Source of the DNA: Balaenoptera acutorostrata | Lineage: Eukaryota > Chordata > Mammalia > Artiodactyla > Balaenopteridae | NCBI RefSeq assembly: GCF_949987535.1 | Contig: NC_080064.1 | Span: forward strand, 39,690,282 to 39,754,281 | Direction: 5' to 3' | DNA: 64,000 bases | Shown: one piece after another, positions 10,636 through 21,239 of the stretch | Layout: every line of letters starts with the position of its first letter | How positions within the stretch are numbered: the first letter of the stretch is position 1 | Position numbers and translations under genes: made by a program | The notes under the pieces: model-generated | What the model was told of the DNA's origin: nothing | The model's database searches: none | The model's input: the letters and a program-made list of their open reading frames with translations, nothing else

Positions 10636-10889
10636 TGTTTGTTTATTTATTTATTTATTGTTTTTGGCTGCGCTGGGTCTTAGTTGTGGCATGTGGGATC
10701 TTTCATTGCGGTTCGCGGGCTTCTCTCTAGTTGTGGTTCACGGGCTCCAGAGTGTGAGGGCTCAGCAGTTGTGGCCTGCAGGCTTAGTTGCCCCGCAACA
10801 TGTGGGATCTTAGTTCCCCGACCAGGGATCGAACCTGTGTTCCCTGCAGTGGAAGGCGGATTCTTAACCACTTCCCCACCAGGGAAGTA
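10636..10889 (-). mobile_element. CHR-type SINE with target-site duplication
   Basis: The body reads 'ttttggctgcgctgggtctta', 'gttgcggttcgcgggcttctc'-like segments, 'catgtgggatcttagttccccgaccagggatcgaacc' and 'aggcggattcttaaccactt', the reverse strand of the tRNA-derived CHR SINE. The A-rich tail appears as 'tgtttatttatttattt' on the left. A perfect 17 bp duplication CTGTAAGCTATATTGTT flanks it (10619-10635 and 10890-10906). It sits inside an old L1. Confidence 0.95.
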
Positions 10890-11017
10890 CTGTAAGCTAT
10901 ATTGTTAAGTGAATAGTCACAATCAGTACATATAATATGCCTTATTTTGTGTAAAATCAACAGAAAGTATTTAGACAAAGATATAAATATAAATATTAAT
11001 TGAGAGTTTTTGGAGAG

Positions 11018-11185
11018 GCGGTATGTGTAGTGTTTAAGAGCACAGATTCTGTAGCCAGACTACCTGGGTTTAATACCCAGCTCTGCCACTTATGAGCGGT
11101 GTGACTGCGGATGAGTCACCTAACCTCTCTGGACTTCAGTTTCTTCATCTACAAAATACTCTATGTGTGAGCTATTGTTATTATT
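11018..11185 (+). repeat. MIR SINE
   Basis: 'gtgtagtgtttaagagcacagattctgtagccagactacctgggtttaatacccagctctgccacttatgagcggtgtgactgcgg' matches the 5' half of MIR including the tRNA-like promoter. The middle is shortened and it ends in 'gagctattgttattatt'. Confidence 0.9.
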
Positions 11186-11309
11186 TTAAACCGAAAAGTA
11201 AACTTTCGAGGGTGGTCACCTTTTGGCAGTGGACCTGGGAACCTAATTTTCATTGTATAACCTTTGGAGCTGCTTATTGTCAATGCACAGGAATTTTTTT
11301 TCATGCAAG

Positions 11310-11765
11310 TGTTGCATCAGTCAAGGTCCCAGAAGGAAACAGATGGCATAGTTAACCTGGGTAATTTGACAAGAGGTTAACAAAAAGACATTTTGTGAGA
11401 GTGTAGGCAGAGTTGAGGGGGCAGCACTCCAAGTCTAGCAACTGCAGGGAGCTGTAGCCCCCGAGGCCTGCGGGCCAAGGGGAGGGCATGGTTAGCTAAA
11501 GCTGGAGAGACAGCTGTGTGGAGAGGGCTTCTGACTGGGGCTGTGGCTTTGGGGAGTGGGAGGTAGCTGACCTGCAGCAGCCCCAGCAAGGAGGGAGCCC
11601 AGGGGATAAAGACTGATCTCCTGCCATGTATCCCATTGGCGGGACCCAGCCAGATGCTGGAGGGCCAAGGAGCAGGTGGAAGCAGTTCATACCCATGAGC
11701 CCAGTGAGCCTGGGGCAGGGAGAAGAGGGGAGGGGAGCAGATCTGGAGCCATCCCAGCACCCGGG
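11310..11765. repeat. Old dispersed repeat, family uncertain
   Basis: The text 'catcagtcaaggtcccagaaggaaacagatggca', 'acctgggtaatttgacaagaggttaac', 'gagctgtagcccccgaggc' and a GC-rich end is familiar as a mammalian dispersed element that begins 'tcagtcagggttccagaaggaaacagatggc'. I cannot name the family. An open frame on the minus strand here is a by-product of GC content. Confidence 0.5.
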
Positions 11766-11774
11766 GTAATACAA

Positions 11775-11885
11775 ATGACCCCTACCTCAAAGGGTGTGAG
11801 AATGAAATGAGTTCACACCTGTAAACTCCTGGAACATAGTACCTGTTCAATAACTGTTAATAGCCATGAGTACTGGTATTATTCT
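11775..11885 (+). repeat. MIR SINE 3' half
   Basis: 'cccctacctcaaagggtgtgagaatgaaatgagttcacacctgtaaactcctggaacatagtacctgttcaataactgtta' matches the 3' half of MIR. Confidence 0.85.
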
Positions 11886-12180
11886 CTGGGTATCAAAGCC
11901 AAATGAAGACATCCCACAGTGCATTACTTCCATAATAGTTTAAAAAATTATGTTTTGAAGAATTTTTAATGACACAGGAAAATTCCTATGGTATGACATT
12001 AAGAGAAAAATGATATAAAATTGTATATTGGGGATGATTTCAAGTTTGTGAGAACAAACCACAAGGCAAGCAAACCGTACTTGTCCAGGATGGTGGGATT
12101 GTGGGTGATTTTTAAATGGTCTTCTTCATACTTTTCCACAAGGGGCATGAATTTTCCACAAGAGGCATGTTTGCTTTCAC

Positions 12181-12201
12181 AAAAAAAAAAAAAAAAAAAA
12201 A
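12181..12201 (+). repeat. Poly-A tract (21 nt)
   Basis: An uninterrupted A run directly after L1 3' text; it is the probable poly-A tail of that old L1. Confidence 0.85.
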
Positions 12202-12269
12202 GGAGAAAAAAGGAACATTTAAAAGAGAAAGCATAAAGCAGCTGACACCTTCAATGGCTTTTCATAGAT

Positions 12270-12440
12270 AAATGATATTCATGTCTTAACTCTCACAACC
12301 AGCTTGTATTATGCTCTGTTGTTACTCACCCCGTTTGAATATGAGGAAACTGAAGCACAAAGAGGTAAATGACTTGCAAAGATTATCCTGGGCAAGAAAT
12401 GACAGAGCTGGGATTTGAATTAAGGAGCCGGATTCCCGAG
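12270..12440 (-). repeat. MIR SINE
   Basis: 'aactctcacaaccagcttgtatt', 'tatgaggaaactgaagcacaaagaggtaaatgacttgc' and 'tgacagagctgggatttgaattaaggagcc' match a reversed MIR. Confidence 0.85.
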
Positions 12441-12479
12441 GTTGCGCTCTGCACGACCTCGCCACGTTTCTGCCTCCTT

Positions 12480-12800
12480 GGCAGATAAAGCCCAAACTTT
12501 GCCTGCAGCCCTTCACCATTCCAGCCTCACTTCTGGCCACTCTGACTGCTCTTTCCCCTTTTGTCACAGGGATGCTATCCCCAAGATGCCAGCACTGTCC
12601 CACTAGCCCCCAAGAAGGCTGTTCCCTCTCTTGGGACCATCTTTCTCACCTTGTTACCTGGCTTACTTGTCTTTATTCTCCAAGACCCCAGCCGATGTCA
12701 CCTGCTGTGAGGAGCCCTCCCTTGGGTTAGGTGTCTCTCCTAAGCTCCTCTAGGCCCTGCGCACTTAACCTTCCCTGCACTTAACTCCCTCTTTAAAAAT
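12480..12800 (+). repeat. L2 LINE fragment
   Basis: 'gataaagcccaaactttgcctgcagcccttcaccattccagcctcacttctggccac' and 'ctgttccctctcttgggaccat' follow the L2 3' UTR order, with the later 'tgtgaggagccctcccttggg' block. Moderate divergence. Confidence 0.75.
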
Positions 12801-13204
12801 TATGACAATGACAACATCATCAGTGTTTTTTGTTATTTTGTTTTAAGTATTCCTTTTTTTCCGTCAAACTAGAAGTTACAAGCTAAAAACCTGTGGGCTG
12901 AATTAGGCCTGCCGATGCTTAAGCTACATAGTGTTAAAGGGAACTAAACTGTCAACATTAAACATTGGGAGGTCTTGCATAAATATCCTGATTTTTGGCT
13001 TCTCTTTAAAACTCTGTCCGTAAAGACTGGGTACACAGTCCTGAATGGCAGCAATTGGAAGGAGCTGATAGAGGCTATTTCTTTTAGGCAAGGACAGTTT
13101 GCCATCATTTCCACTCCTCCCTATTGTCATATACTAAGCTAGTTTTGCTTCTTTACTTACCTACCTGGCACCTGAGATAGAGAACTCTATCGAGCACTGC
13201 CTCA

Positions 13205-13660
13205 GTTCTTTTTTGTCGAATAACACCATCCAAACCTTAGTATCTTAAACAGCAACCATTTATCTACCGCATGATTCTGTGAGTCAGCAATTTGGTCTGG
13301 GCTCATGTGAGTGGTTCCTCTGCTGGTATCAGCCATCTGTGGTTGGCTGGCCGTTGGGAGGAGTAATTAGGCGACATGGTTCTCATCATCCAGCAGGCTA
13401 GCCTGGGCTTCTTCATATGGCGGTGGTAGCAGGGTTCCCAAGAGCAGAAAGAGGGCAGGTCTCAATGTCCACGTGCTTTTCAAGCCAGGTGCTTTCAAGT
13501 CATGTGTAGTAATGTTCCACTGGCCCAAGCAAGTCCCTGGGGCAATCCAGAATCAAGGCATAGAGAAATGGACTCCATTCCTTAATTGGAAGAGCTGCAA
13601 AGTGACACTGCAAAGACACGGGCATCCAGATGTGAGAAATTGTCTTTTTTGCAAACTACC
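13205..13660 (-). repeat. Old dispersed repeat, LTR-like, family uncertain
   Basis: 'gtcgaataacaccatccaaacc', 'cttaaacagcaaccatttatctaccgcatgattctgtgagtcagcaatttgg' and 'gcaaactaccaca' resemble a reversed MaLR-type LTR ('acaaattaccccaaaacttagtggcttaaaac...'). The match is by memory only. Confidence 0.45.
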
Positions 13661-13661
13661 A

Positions 13662-13775
13662 CAGGCAAGGACCTTATCTTATTTATCTGTCACTCATAGC
13701 AAAATGCAGGGCCTGACCTGTGGGAGGATAATCAGTAAATGTTTGTTTAATTAAATGGAAATGAATGCAAATGAA
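13662..13775 (+). repeat. L2 LINE 3' terminus
   Basis: 'ggcaaggaccttatcttatttatctgtcactcatagcaaaatgcagggcctgacc' and 'cagtaaatgtttgtttaattaaatg' match the last ~100 bp of L2. Confidence 0.75.
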
Positions 13776-13779
13776 CCTA

Positions 13780-14555
13780 TTTACCTCTGGCTTTGAAATC
13801 TCTTCTCAACAGACTCTTAGTCTAAGCCTTCATTAACTTTTCTTGCATCTTCAAAGGCCCCTTGTGCTGAGGAGAAACAGGACAGGTGGGACCTCTCAGG
13901 ACCCCAAAGACAAAGGCCCTGGTTAGTTCCCACTTTGGGTTAAGGCCCAGCCCAGTTGAGTTGTCTGGAGCGAGAAGCAGTTGGATTGGTGGCCACGCTA
14001 AGCAAATGCCAGTGAAGCCACAGCAGAGATTCTAGTTTATTGGACTTGTCCCCTGTGATTTTGAAGTTGTGATGAGAAGGACGTCTAAAGATCTTAGTTT
14101 TGGGTGGGGAAGTGGGAGAATCCTCTTGCTAATGGAGCTGAGCCTGCCGTGCAGTTCTGCCCTTGCCCCTGGCATGGCTCATTTCCCACAGCTGAGCCCA
14201 TAGCCACCCACTACCCACTCACTCTAAACTGTAGACAGAGGCATGGGTGATGACAAAGTAGCCCAGACCTAGTGAGACAGACACCTGTGAGCCCTGGGCC
14301 AGTGAGTTCTCATTTCAGGCCAGCCACTACCTTGCTCTCCCTTTGACTAGACTCTGGCAGTAAAATGGGAGGGGGGGTGGCTGCAATGCTCCTAAGTGTC
14401 CTTCCAACGCTGAGATCTGAAGAGCTTGTTCACATGCACATTTGCATATTTCCTTCCTGTCTCAGGACACTCACAGACCCCATGAGTCTGCTCACAGGCC
14501 CCAATTAAAATCCCCATCCCTTCCAGCTTTCTCATCCTCTCCCCTGGCTACAGTT
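13780..14555. other. Unassigned stretch with MIR-like text at its right
   Basis: Mostly unique. The part 14275-14435 ('gtgagccctgggccagtgagttctcatttcagg', 'actctggcagtaaaatggg', 'gtccttccaacgctgagatctgaag') has weak MIR/L3-like phrasing. No coding signal. Confidence 0.4.
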
Positions 14556-14559
14556 ACCC

Positions 14560-14870
14560 ACCTACTTTGAGTCTTTGCTCATATGTCACCTTCTTAGTGA
14601 GACCTACACTGACCATTCTGTTTAAAATGTAGTTCACTCCCCTTCACCACTGTCCCACTCACCCAGGTAGACTTTTTCTTTTTTGTATTATCCTTGTAAT
14701 CTTCTAATACATCATAGAATTCACTTTGTACTGTTTGTTGTTTACTGTGTGTAGAATGCAATTGCCATTGGGCAGAGATCTTTGATTTGCTGAAATATCA
14801 GTGCTTAGTACCGATTTGCCTGGTACATCAGTAAATAGCATCAGTAAATATGATAAATAAATCTCTGTGA
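14560..14870 (+). repeat. L2 LINE 3' region
   Basis: 'ctttgagtctttgctcatatgtcaccttcttagtgagacctacactgacc' and 'atgcaattgccattgggcagagatctttgat', then 'agtgcttagtaccgatttgcctggtacatcagtaaat', follow L2 3' UTR order. Confidence 0.75.
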
Positions 14871-15059
14871 CGGGAACTCCCCTAGTCCACACCTCCAGTT
14901 TACTTCTGTGGCCCGAGTGCTTTCTGCTGGATTTATTGAGCATTTTTATTATATAATTTATCCCCTCAATTAGCTTGGTTGTTGTACCTTCTTTTAGCGA
15001 TTTAGCTAGAGATATATAAACACATTACTAACTTATCAAACATTATATAATATATAAAT

Positions 15060-16330
15060 TTATATTTTTACTTCTTCCTGAAAATACAAGGATCTTAGAA
15101 CACTTTTATTGCATTTAATGGATTTGGGTTTAATGCTACTGGATCTAATGCTATTGTTTTTATGTATTTTAATGATCTGTATTTCTAAACCATATAAGAC
15201 ATTACTGTTGTCATTTTATACCATCAATATTCCTTTATATTTACCCATATATTCATCCTTTTTGTTGCTCTTCATTTCTTCCTGCCTTTCCAAGCTTCTC
15301 TCTGGAATCATTTTCCTTCAAGAACCCCCTGAATATTTTTTGTAGTTCAAGTTTCCTGGTGATAAGTTCTTTTACTTTAAAAATTTTGTCTAAAAAAAAT
15401 CTTTGTTTTCTCTCTATTTTTGAAGACCATGTTAAGTGGAATTGAATTCTAGATTAGACTATTTTCTTTCAGCTATTTGATGTTATCATTCCATTGTCTT
15501 GTGGTTTCCACTGTTTCTATTGAAAAGTAAACTATTAGTCTAATTGTTGCTCCTTAGAAGGTAATATGTCTTTTTTATCTGGTTGCTTTTAGGATTTTCT
15601 GTTTGTTTTTCAGCAGCTTAACTATAAAATGGTGTAGTTTACTTTGAATTAATCCTGCTATGGTTTTGCAAAGTTTATTGATTCTGTGGCTTGCTCCCAT
15701 CTGATCCTCTCTCTTCTATCTGGGACTTTGATTATAGATATGTTAGGCTGGTCTTATATTCTTTTTGTTTTTTACATCCTTTCATCTCTCTATATGTCAT
15801 TCTGTATATTTTCTTCTAACTTGTCTTCTAGATCACTAATTCTATCTTCAGCTCCATCTAATGTGCCATGAAACTGATCCACTAGTTTCTTAATTTCAGA
15901 TATTTTAATTTCAGTTCTGGAATTTCCAATTAATTCTTTTTCATTGGTTTATTTTCCCTGTTGAAAATCTACATCTTGACTTTTAATTCCTTAAACATAT
16001 TAATCTTGGTTATTTTAAAGTGCATGTCCAATTAACTAGAATTTCTGGCTCCCCTGTGGATCTCTTTCTATTGCTTCATTTCTTTTAATTCATATACTCT
16101 CATATGCCTAGTTATTTTAGATTGTGTTCTGAACATTTTATGTGAAAAATTGTAGAGAGCAGCTGAGGCCTCGGCTGATGTTATCTTGGACCAGAGAGGA
16201 CTTATATTTGCTTAATGCAGGTAGTCATGGCTGTGCCTAAGGCTTTGGCACTATCTATCCTGGATCACATTCATCTAATCAGCAATTAAGCTCATTTAAA
16301 ACTGGACTTCAATCCCTGTTGGGGCAGTGC
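15060..16330. repeat. AT-rich old L1-like sequence
   Basis: Long AT-rich text such as 'tctggttgcttttaggattttctgtttgtttttcagcagctt', 'ctgggactttgattatagatatgttaggctg', 'ttctagatcactaattctatcttcagctcc' and 'atatactctcatatgcctagttattttag' is typical of an ancient L1-associated repeat common in mammals. Orientation and subfamily were not determined. Short open frames here are composition artefacts. Confidence 0.55.
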
Positions 16331-16539
16331 ATTTCCTGTTCACCCTTCCTCCTAGGGTATAGCCCATTAGGATCTCAACCAAAAGCCTTCTTGGCAGACC
16401 CTGGACTCCCAGTTTTGTCCCCTTAGTCTTGTGAGCCTGTTGAAAGCTCTGTTCAGCTTCTCAGCCTCTCAACTGCCTCTTGTGGAATCAGCAGATACAC
16501 CTACGGAAAAAGAAACTTCAAATGATAAGTCTAGCTTTC

Positions 16540-17008
16540 TGAGATCCCTTTTTTTTTTTTTTTTTTTGCAAGTAAAAAAAAAAGTTTAATCACACAGCAG
16601 TTTATACAGGTATCTTAAGCAGTAGGCCTTCACATCTCCACATGAACAACGCACCGGGAAGCACAGCCCCACCAGTCACTCTGGGTGATCCTCAAACAAA
16701 ATACCGACTCCGGCCCCGCCCTTCCCCGCGCTGCTGCCGGCCAAGGGGTTGCGGCAGCTCAGGTGTGGAGCCAGCGTAAGGTGCACAAGATGCATCATGC
16801 TTTGGCTTCTTATTTTGTCTTTTTTCTTCTCGTTAAGAGTTAATATCTTTGCTTTTGAGATTTATTTTCTTTCAATCTTTAATATTACATACATACACCA
16901 AAATCACATAGCTGCAATGTGCCCAACAGTATCCTCTTCAACTGGAGCTTCACATTACCAAACGCTTAGAAAACTTGTAAACCTCTGGGCCCGTTGAGAT
17001 CCCTTTTT
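16540..17008 (-). pseudogene. 5'-truncated processed retrocopy of an unidentified mRNA
   Basis: A perfect duplication TGAGATCCCTTTTT flanks the insert (about 16540-16553 and 16995-17008). Just inside the left copy is a poly-T run, the poly-A tail of a minus-strand cDNA. On the minus strand the insert ends with an ATTAAA signal before the tail, and an earlier AATAAA lies about midway. At its 5' edge a short open frame ends GPEVYKFSKRLVM and stops at TGA, which may be the last codons of the source gene. I do not recognise the source. The perfect duplication suggests a fairly young insertion. Confidence 0.8.
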
Positions 17009-17009
17009 A

Positions 17010-18085
17010 AATCAGTTTTGTCCCCATAATGCTTCACTGTCTTGTTGACTCCCCAGTGCCTTCAAACATATGTGCTTTATTGTCCTTGTTCAGCTTTTCT
17101 AGTTGTTCTTATCAGGAGAGTTTGGTCTGAATTAACAAGTCTGCTAATACCAGAAGCCATATTGAATTATCTATAATAACAGCAATAATACAATTAGGAT
17201 GACTTGACCACAGTGGTATGCTGCTCAGTGTTTAAAATTATCTCTCAAAAATGTATATATATATAAATGTGCTTATTGTAAATTTTATTGATATAAAGAG
17301 TGTGCAGCACATGATTTACAAATAACAATAAAATATACAGTATTTTTTATTGTAAGTTTCATGTAGCCAATTAATTCACCCAGAATGCTTTTGTTGATTT
17401 TGTACTCAACCTATGGTTGCAATGGATGAATGAGCACAGTTCTGACATAGGTGTTGATAATTTTGTTTATATCAACAAATGAGATACAAGTAAAACAACA
17501 AAGATGCATGTTGGAACTTTACTCATTCATCAACAATGTGAACAAATTTTTTGCTAAATCATGTAAGAGTTTTCGAATACTGGAAGAGTATTTCTTCATC
17601 TCTTTGTATTACAGACATGACATACTTTTAAGTTTAATTTGCATTATTAACATTTTCTCCATCACTTTCTTAAATCTACATGATCAAGGAAACAATAAAC
17701 CAAGCTCCGATTAGTAGCTTTTGCTAATTTCCCAAGTATAAATCAATCATGGTTGATTCTAAGCTACCAACATGACATCAGCACACAAGAATTGTGTGGG
17801 AAGTGATGCACAGTAGCAGGTCATTATATAGTATTTCCACTACACAGAAGGAATAGATGTAAATAATCTCAAGAGCATAGATAATAGTAAAATGTAAATA
17901 ATTAGGAAATGGTGGGTTTTGAGTATTATGATTGTTTTAAATATAATTTCTTTAATTGTAAGTCTGTATATTTTAATTTTTAATAGTAGCTGTTTTTAAC
18001 AACTGGCTCATACAATTCCTGAAAATTTAACAATCAGCTCACAAGGTGGTATGACTCCAACATACCACTTGACTACCAATTACTC
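17010..18085. other. AT-rich unassigned stretch
   Basis: This kilobase is strongly AT-rich, with 'tatatatata'-like runs near 17251-17264 and no confident repeat name. It may be a decayed L1 or DNA transposon. The 87-codon open frame near 17451 has no recognisable domain. Confidence 0.45.
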
Positions 18086-18089
18086 TACT

Positions 18090-18262
18090 ACCTCTGTGTC
18101 AGGCACCCTGCCAAATTCTGCACATTCATTCCCGCATTTAATCATCACTATATAAAAAATTCAGGTATGTCCTCTTTTTGAAGGTGCAGATTCTGAGACT
18201 CAGAGAAGTTAAATACTTTGTCCGAGGACACACAGCTTGCATCTAGGTCCATCTGACTCTTG
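18090..18262 (-). repeat. MIR SINE
   Basis: 'gtgtcaggcaccctgccaaattctgcacattcattcccgcatttaatcatcacta', 'gattctgagactcagagaagttaaatactttgtccgaggacacacagcttgc' match a reversed MIR. Confidence 0.85.
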
Positions 18263-18266
18263 ACCA

Positions 18267-18347
18267 TTGATGACAAGGACGGTGATGGTGATGATGACGA
18301 TGACGATGATGTTGATGATGATGGATAGATAGATAGATAGATAGATA
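18267..18347. repeat. Compound microsatellite (GAT)n-(GATA)n
   Basis: Imperfect GATGAC/GATGAT triplet repeats run into five to six GATA units around 18324-18347. The tract lies directly beside a reversed MIR. Confidence 0.9.
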
Positions 18348-18399
18348 ACATTTATTGAGTACTAACTTTGTGTTGGAGCTCTACCTAGATTAGTTCTTG

Positions 18400-18805
18400 T
18401 AATCCACTTAATTTTTTTAACCATCACCTGTGTTCTCCTCTGCAGTCAATGAAGCCACTACTAAAGGGAAATAGGAAATTCTTCTGCAGGAGGCAGCACC
18501 CAGAGGATGGGAGGGGGACCAGGAGCCAGTGACGGTCAGATGGCAGGGCAGGGTCATTCTCCCTGGCATGGTCTTGGCTCCCTGGGCCTCTGTGCATGGT
18601 GTGCAGGGAATCTCTGAGTCTCCCTTTGTTGTTGTCATCCCATCTGCCTGCCCAGTGGGCCCTTCCGGACCGGCAGGTCTGAGCACCACCCAGAGGGAGC
18701 AGGTTCCTCAGCAGGGCTATCCAAAGGGGAGCGGGCACCTGGGAAAGGTGAGTGCTCTGCCCTGGGGGTGAGAGCAGAGGCAAGGGGCCTCTCAGGGAGG
18801 TTGTG
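18400..18805. other. Unassigned stretch
   Basis: No named repeat. A minus-strand open frame of 156 codons (18424-18894) overlaps other frames in both directions and has no recognisable domain or splice structure, so it is not called as a gene. Confidence 0.4.
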
Positions 18806-18809
18806 ACTC

Positions 18810-19475
18810 CCGTCCTCCTCCTCGTCCCACATGCACATCTGATGCACCTGCAAATCCTGTTGGCTCTGTCTCCAGTGGTCCAGAGCCTGACCATCTCTCA
18901 CCACCTCCACTGCTACTGCCCTGGTCCGAGCCACTCCCACCTCTTGCTGAGACCACGGCAGACAGTCACGACCTAAATAAGGTCAGTCATTCCATGTGAC
19001 TCCTCTGCTCAAGCCCTCCGCTGACTCGTCAGCCTCCCTGGAGCAGAGCCAACACCTACAAGGACTATGGAGCTGGCAAGGCCTGGCCCCTTCCTGCCCC
19101 GCCTCACCCCCTGCCTCGCCCTCAGGTCTCACCGCTCCGCCTGCTTCTGCAGACATGCGCACCTCGTTTCCTCTGGGTATTCTCACAGCTCACGCCTTCA
19201 CCTCGTTTAGGACTGCTCCGTGTGGTCTTCCCCGAGCACCTGATTTCAATCGCGAGCCTCCTCTCACGCCTCTCCTTCCCTGCTCTGTTTTACTCACAGC
19301 ACAAACCCCCGTCTGAGAAGCATCATTTCATGCCTGTACTCTGTTTACCCTTTCTCCTCCCACTGGGAAGTATGCTCCACGAGGGCACGCTTTCTGTTCT
19401 CTTGTCCCCGTGGTACCCCCAGCAGCCGGAAGAGAGACCTGGCACCTAGTAGTTACTAGACAGCTACTGAGTGGG
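18810..19475 (+). repeat. L2 LINE, long 3' segment
   Basis: L2 blocks occur in order: 'ccagtggtccagagcctgaccatctctcaccacctcc', 'tcatt...tgactcctctgctcaagccctccgctgactc', 'ccttcctgccccgcctcacc', 'aagtatgctccacgagggcacgctttctgttctcttgtcc', 'ctggcacctagtagtt'. This is about 650 bp of the L2 3' end, explaining the open frames across it. Confidence 0.8.
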
Positions 19476-19974
19476 TGAGTTCCTGTCCTAGATGGACGCT
19501 GCACTGCCTGACTTTCAACATCAAGCCTGATTCTGTGAAATATGCAGTGGCCCCAGAGAAAGCGGGAACCCATTTCTCTTCCTCCCAGAGTTTCCAACAC
19601 CTCCCTCTCCTCGTTGTCCCTCCATTGGCACCCCCCACCCATTGCAGTCCCCTCCTCAGGGGCTCTTTTCTTCTCCAACCTGGGACCCGTGTCATGCTTG
19701 CCCTCCACCCCAGGGCTTCCACAAGGCCCCATCCTAGGGGGGCCCCACTGACCTGTGCCCACACCTCCAGCAGAGCTCCCAGGACCCTCTGCTCTCTAGG
19801 AAGCAGGTGAGGAGGGTGGTTTGCGTGACAGGCCCTGGGATTTGAACAGTTCGTGCATTTGTTCTACTTCAGCGTGGAACCAGCCACGTCTTTCATTTTG
19901 GGTCATGGCCATTTGGTTTTCTCCCCACCCTGTTCCTGCCCGGATTGCACGGGCTCCCGCCTGCTTTGCCCTCA

Positions 19975-20410
19975 CTCCTTCTGTCGCTCTGCTCCTCTCT
20001 CTCACCTGGGTCTCTCTCCTTGACGTCTTCTCAGGCCCTTCCGGGGCCCTCTGTAAACACCTTCCTGCTCCCTGTCTATTTCCAGCTCTCTCTTATTCTC
20101 TCTCCCTGACATTCTGCCTCTCCGCTGTCCCCCATCTCCACACGATGGCCTTCGCTTGGCTGTTTTGCTTTTCACCTCTCTCGGCCTCTCTCTCTCTGCC
20201 TTGCCATCCCTGACACTGTGTTTTCTCCCCAAGTGTTTTCTCTAGCCTCTTTTTGTCTCGGCCTCTGTGTGTCTTTCTCAGCCTTCCTGCCTGACTCCTG
20301 GTTTCTCACCTCCTCTGTGTCCATACATCTCTGCCTCTCTCCATCCGTCTCTGTATCTCTGTGTCTCTGTCTCCGTGGCCCATTCCCTGTCTCTGTGCCT
20401 CCTCGGCCCC
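19975..20410. repeat. Polypyrimidine-biased low-complexity tract
   Basis: The + strand is dominated by CTCTCT, TCTCTG and TGTCTC motifs interrupted by short G-containing words. It looks like a decayed (TCTCTG)n or (TC)n expansion. The long minus-strand frame across it (20172-20744) is rich in R, E, Q and G, as expected from purine-rich DNA, and is not a gene candidate. Confidence 0.75.
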
Positions 20411-20419
20411 TCTGCAGCC

Positions 20420-21050
20420 CCTGACACTGAGAGGGCCCGGAAGGAGGGGAGCCGTGAGACACTTCCCTTCTACTGCCCCTTCGGAATCTGCAAGGCCTCT
20501 GCCTGCCCGAATGTGCTGAGGCTGAGGCCTGGAGCTGAGGAAATGCATCTGTCATTTCTGATGGAAAGGGCCCCGCCCAGGAAGCCTCTGCCCTCCTCCC
20601 CCCGACTCCCCCTCGCCTGCCGATGAACTCTGGGAGCACCTGAGGGGGAGCCGCTTGCCTGGAAGAGGGTTCCACGCGGGAGCAGCCTTCCAAGGAAAAC
20701 ACGGCCTTGATAGATCCCGTGTGTTGGGAGGGAGCTGGTTCCACACACGGTAAATCGCCAGTCTGACACCCCCTGCAGGGCCCCTGCGGTGGGGTTGGGG
20801 GGAGCCCCCAAGTTAAGGTTCTCCTCCTGGCCCAGCCGGGATCGGCATAGCTGGACTCGGTGCCTGGAGAGGGGGTGCCGGGAGGCCTGGTTGTGCGTAA
20901 AGCTCGAGGGTACCTGGCAGCCAGGCCAAGACCCCTGGAGAGAGGGAGAGATCAGGGTGGGCTGGGTCCAGGGAACTGGAGCACACCTAGGGGCTTGTGG
21001 TTACAAAGTGGGCTCATAGCCAGCACCTCTCTCTTCTCACATCAGGGGGG
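20420..21050. other. GC-rich unassigned stretch
   Basis: No repeat name. Several open frames overlap on both strands here without a domain. CpGs are present but sparse. Confidence 0.4.
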
Positions 21051-21054
21051 CTTC

Positions 21055-21140
21055 TTAGCTCCATATTAGGGGAAGAGACATTCAGTTCAGAGAGGGGCAA
21101 CGACTGTGAAAGGTCCACAGCAAATTAGGGGCAGAACTGA
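21055..21140 (-). repeat. MIR SINE fragment
   Basis: 'cattcagttcagagaggggcaacgactgtgaaaggtccacagcaaattaggggcagaactgag' matches the reversed core of MIR. Confidence 0.7.
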
Positions 21141-21239
21141 GAATGTTTAACTCGAAATCCAGTCCCTCCTCCCCTCCCCTCTTCCATTTATTGTCAGAGA
21201 AGACTCCTGGGAGAGGGGTGTTAGCTTGGCCTGAATGTG

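Larger units (their letters stand above)
9740..12202 (+). repeat. Old L1 3' region in fragments
   Basis: L1M-type 3' text appears in pieces: 9760-10100 ('ggcttattagaaatcaaagcaatgtaaatgaaattgagatcccattt', 'tgttgctggtgggagggtaatgtaa'), 10180-10618 ('agaaattgtacctctaggaatctaatcc', 'attgtttgtaatagcaaaaaattgaaaacaactgaaatgc'), about 10907-11000, about 11190-11300, and 11890-12202 ('aggatggtgggattgtgggtgattttt', then poly-A). The fragments are separated by a SINE, two MIR segments and an older unidentified repeat. Two similar L1 3' ends may be overlaid. Confidence 0.8.

Noticed and set aside
10631..10978. Short frames at the SINE
   Set aside because: They are translations of a tRNA-derived SINE and its flanks, not proteins.
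18267..18347. Short regular repeats considered as a CRISPR-like array
   Set aside because: It is a plain GAT/GATA microsatellite without spacers; the genome is mammalian.
20172..20744. Minus-strand frame of 190 codons
   Set aside because: It lies opposite a polypyrimidine tract, is dominated by R, E, Q, G and has no domain; strand bias explains its length.
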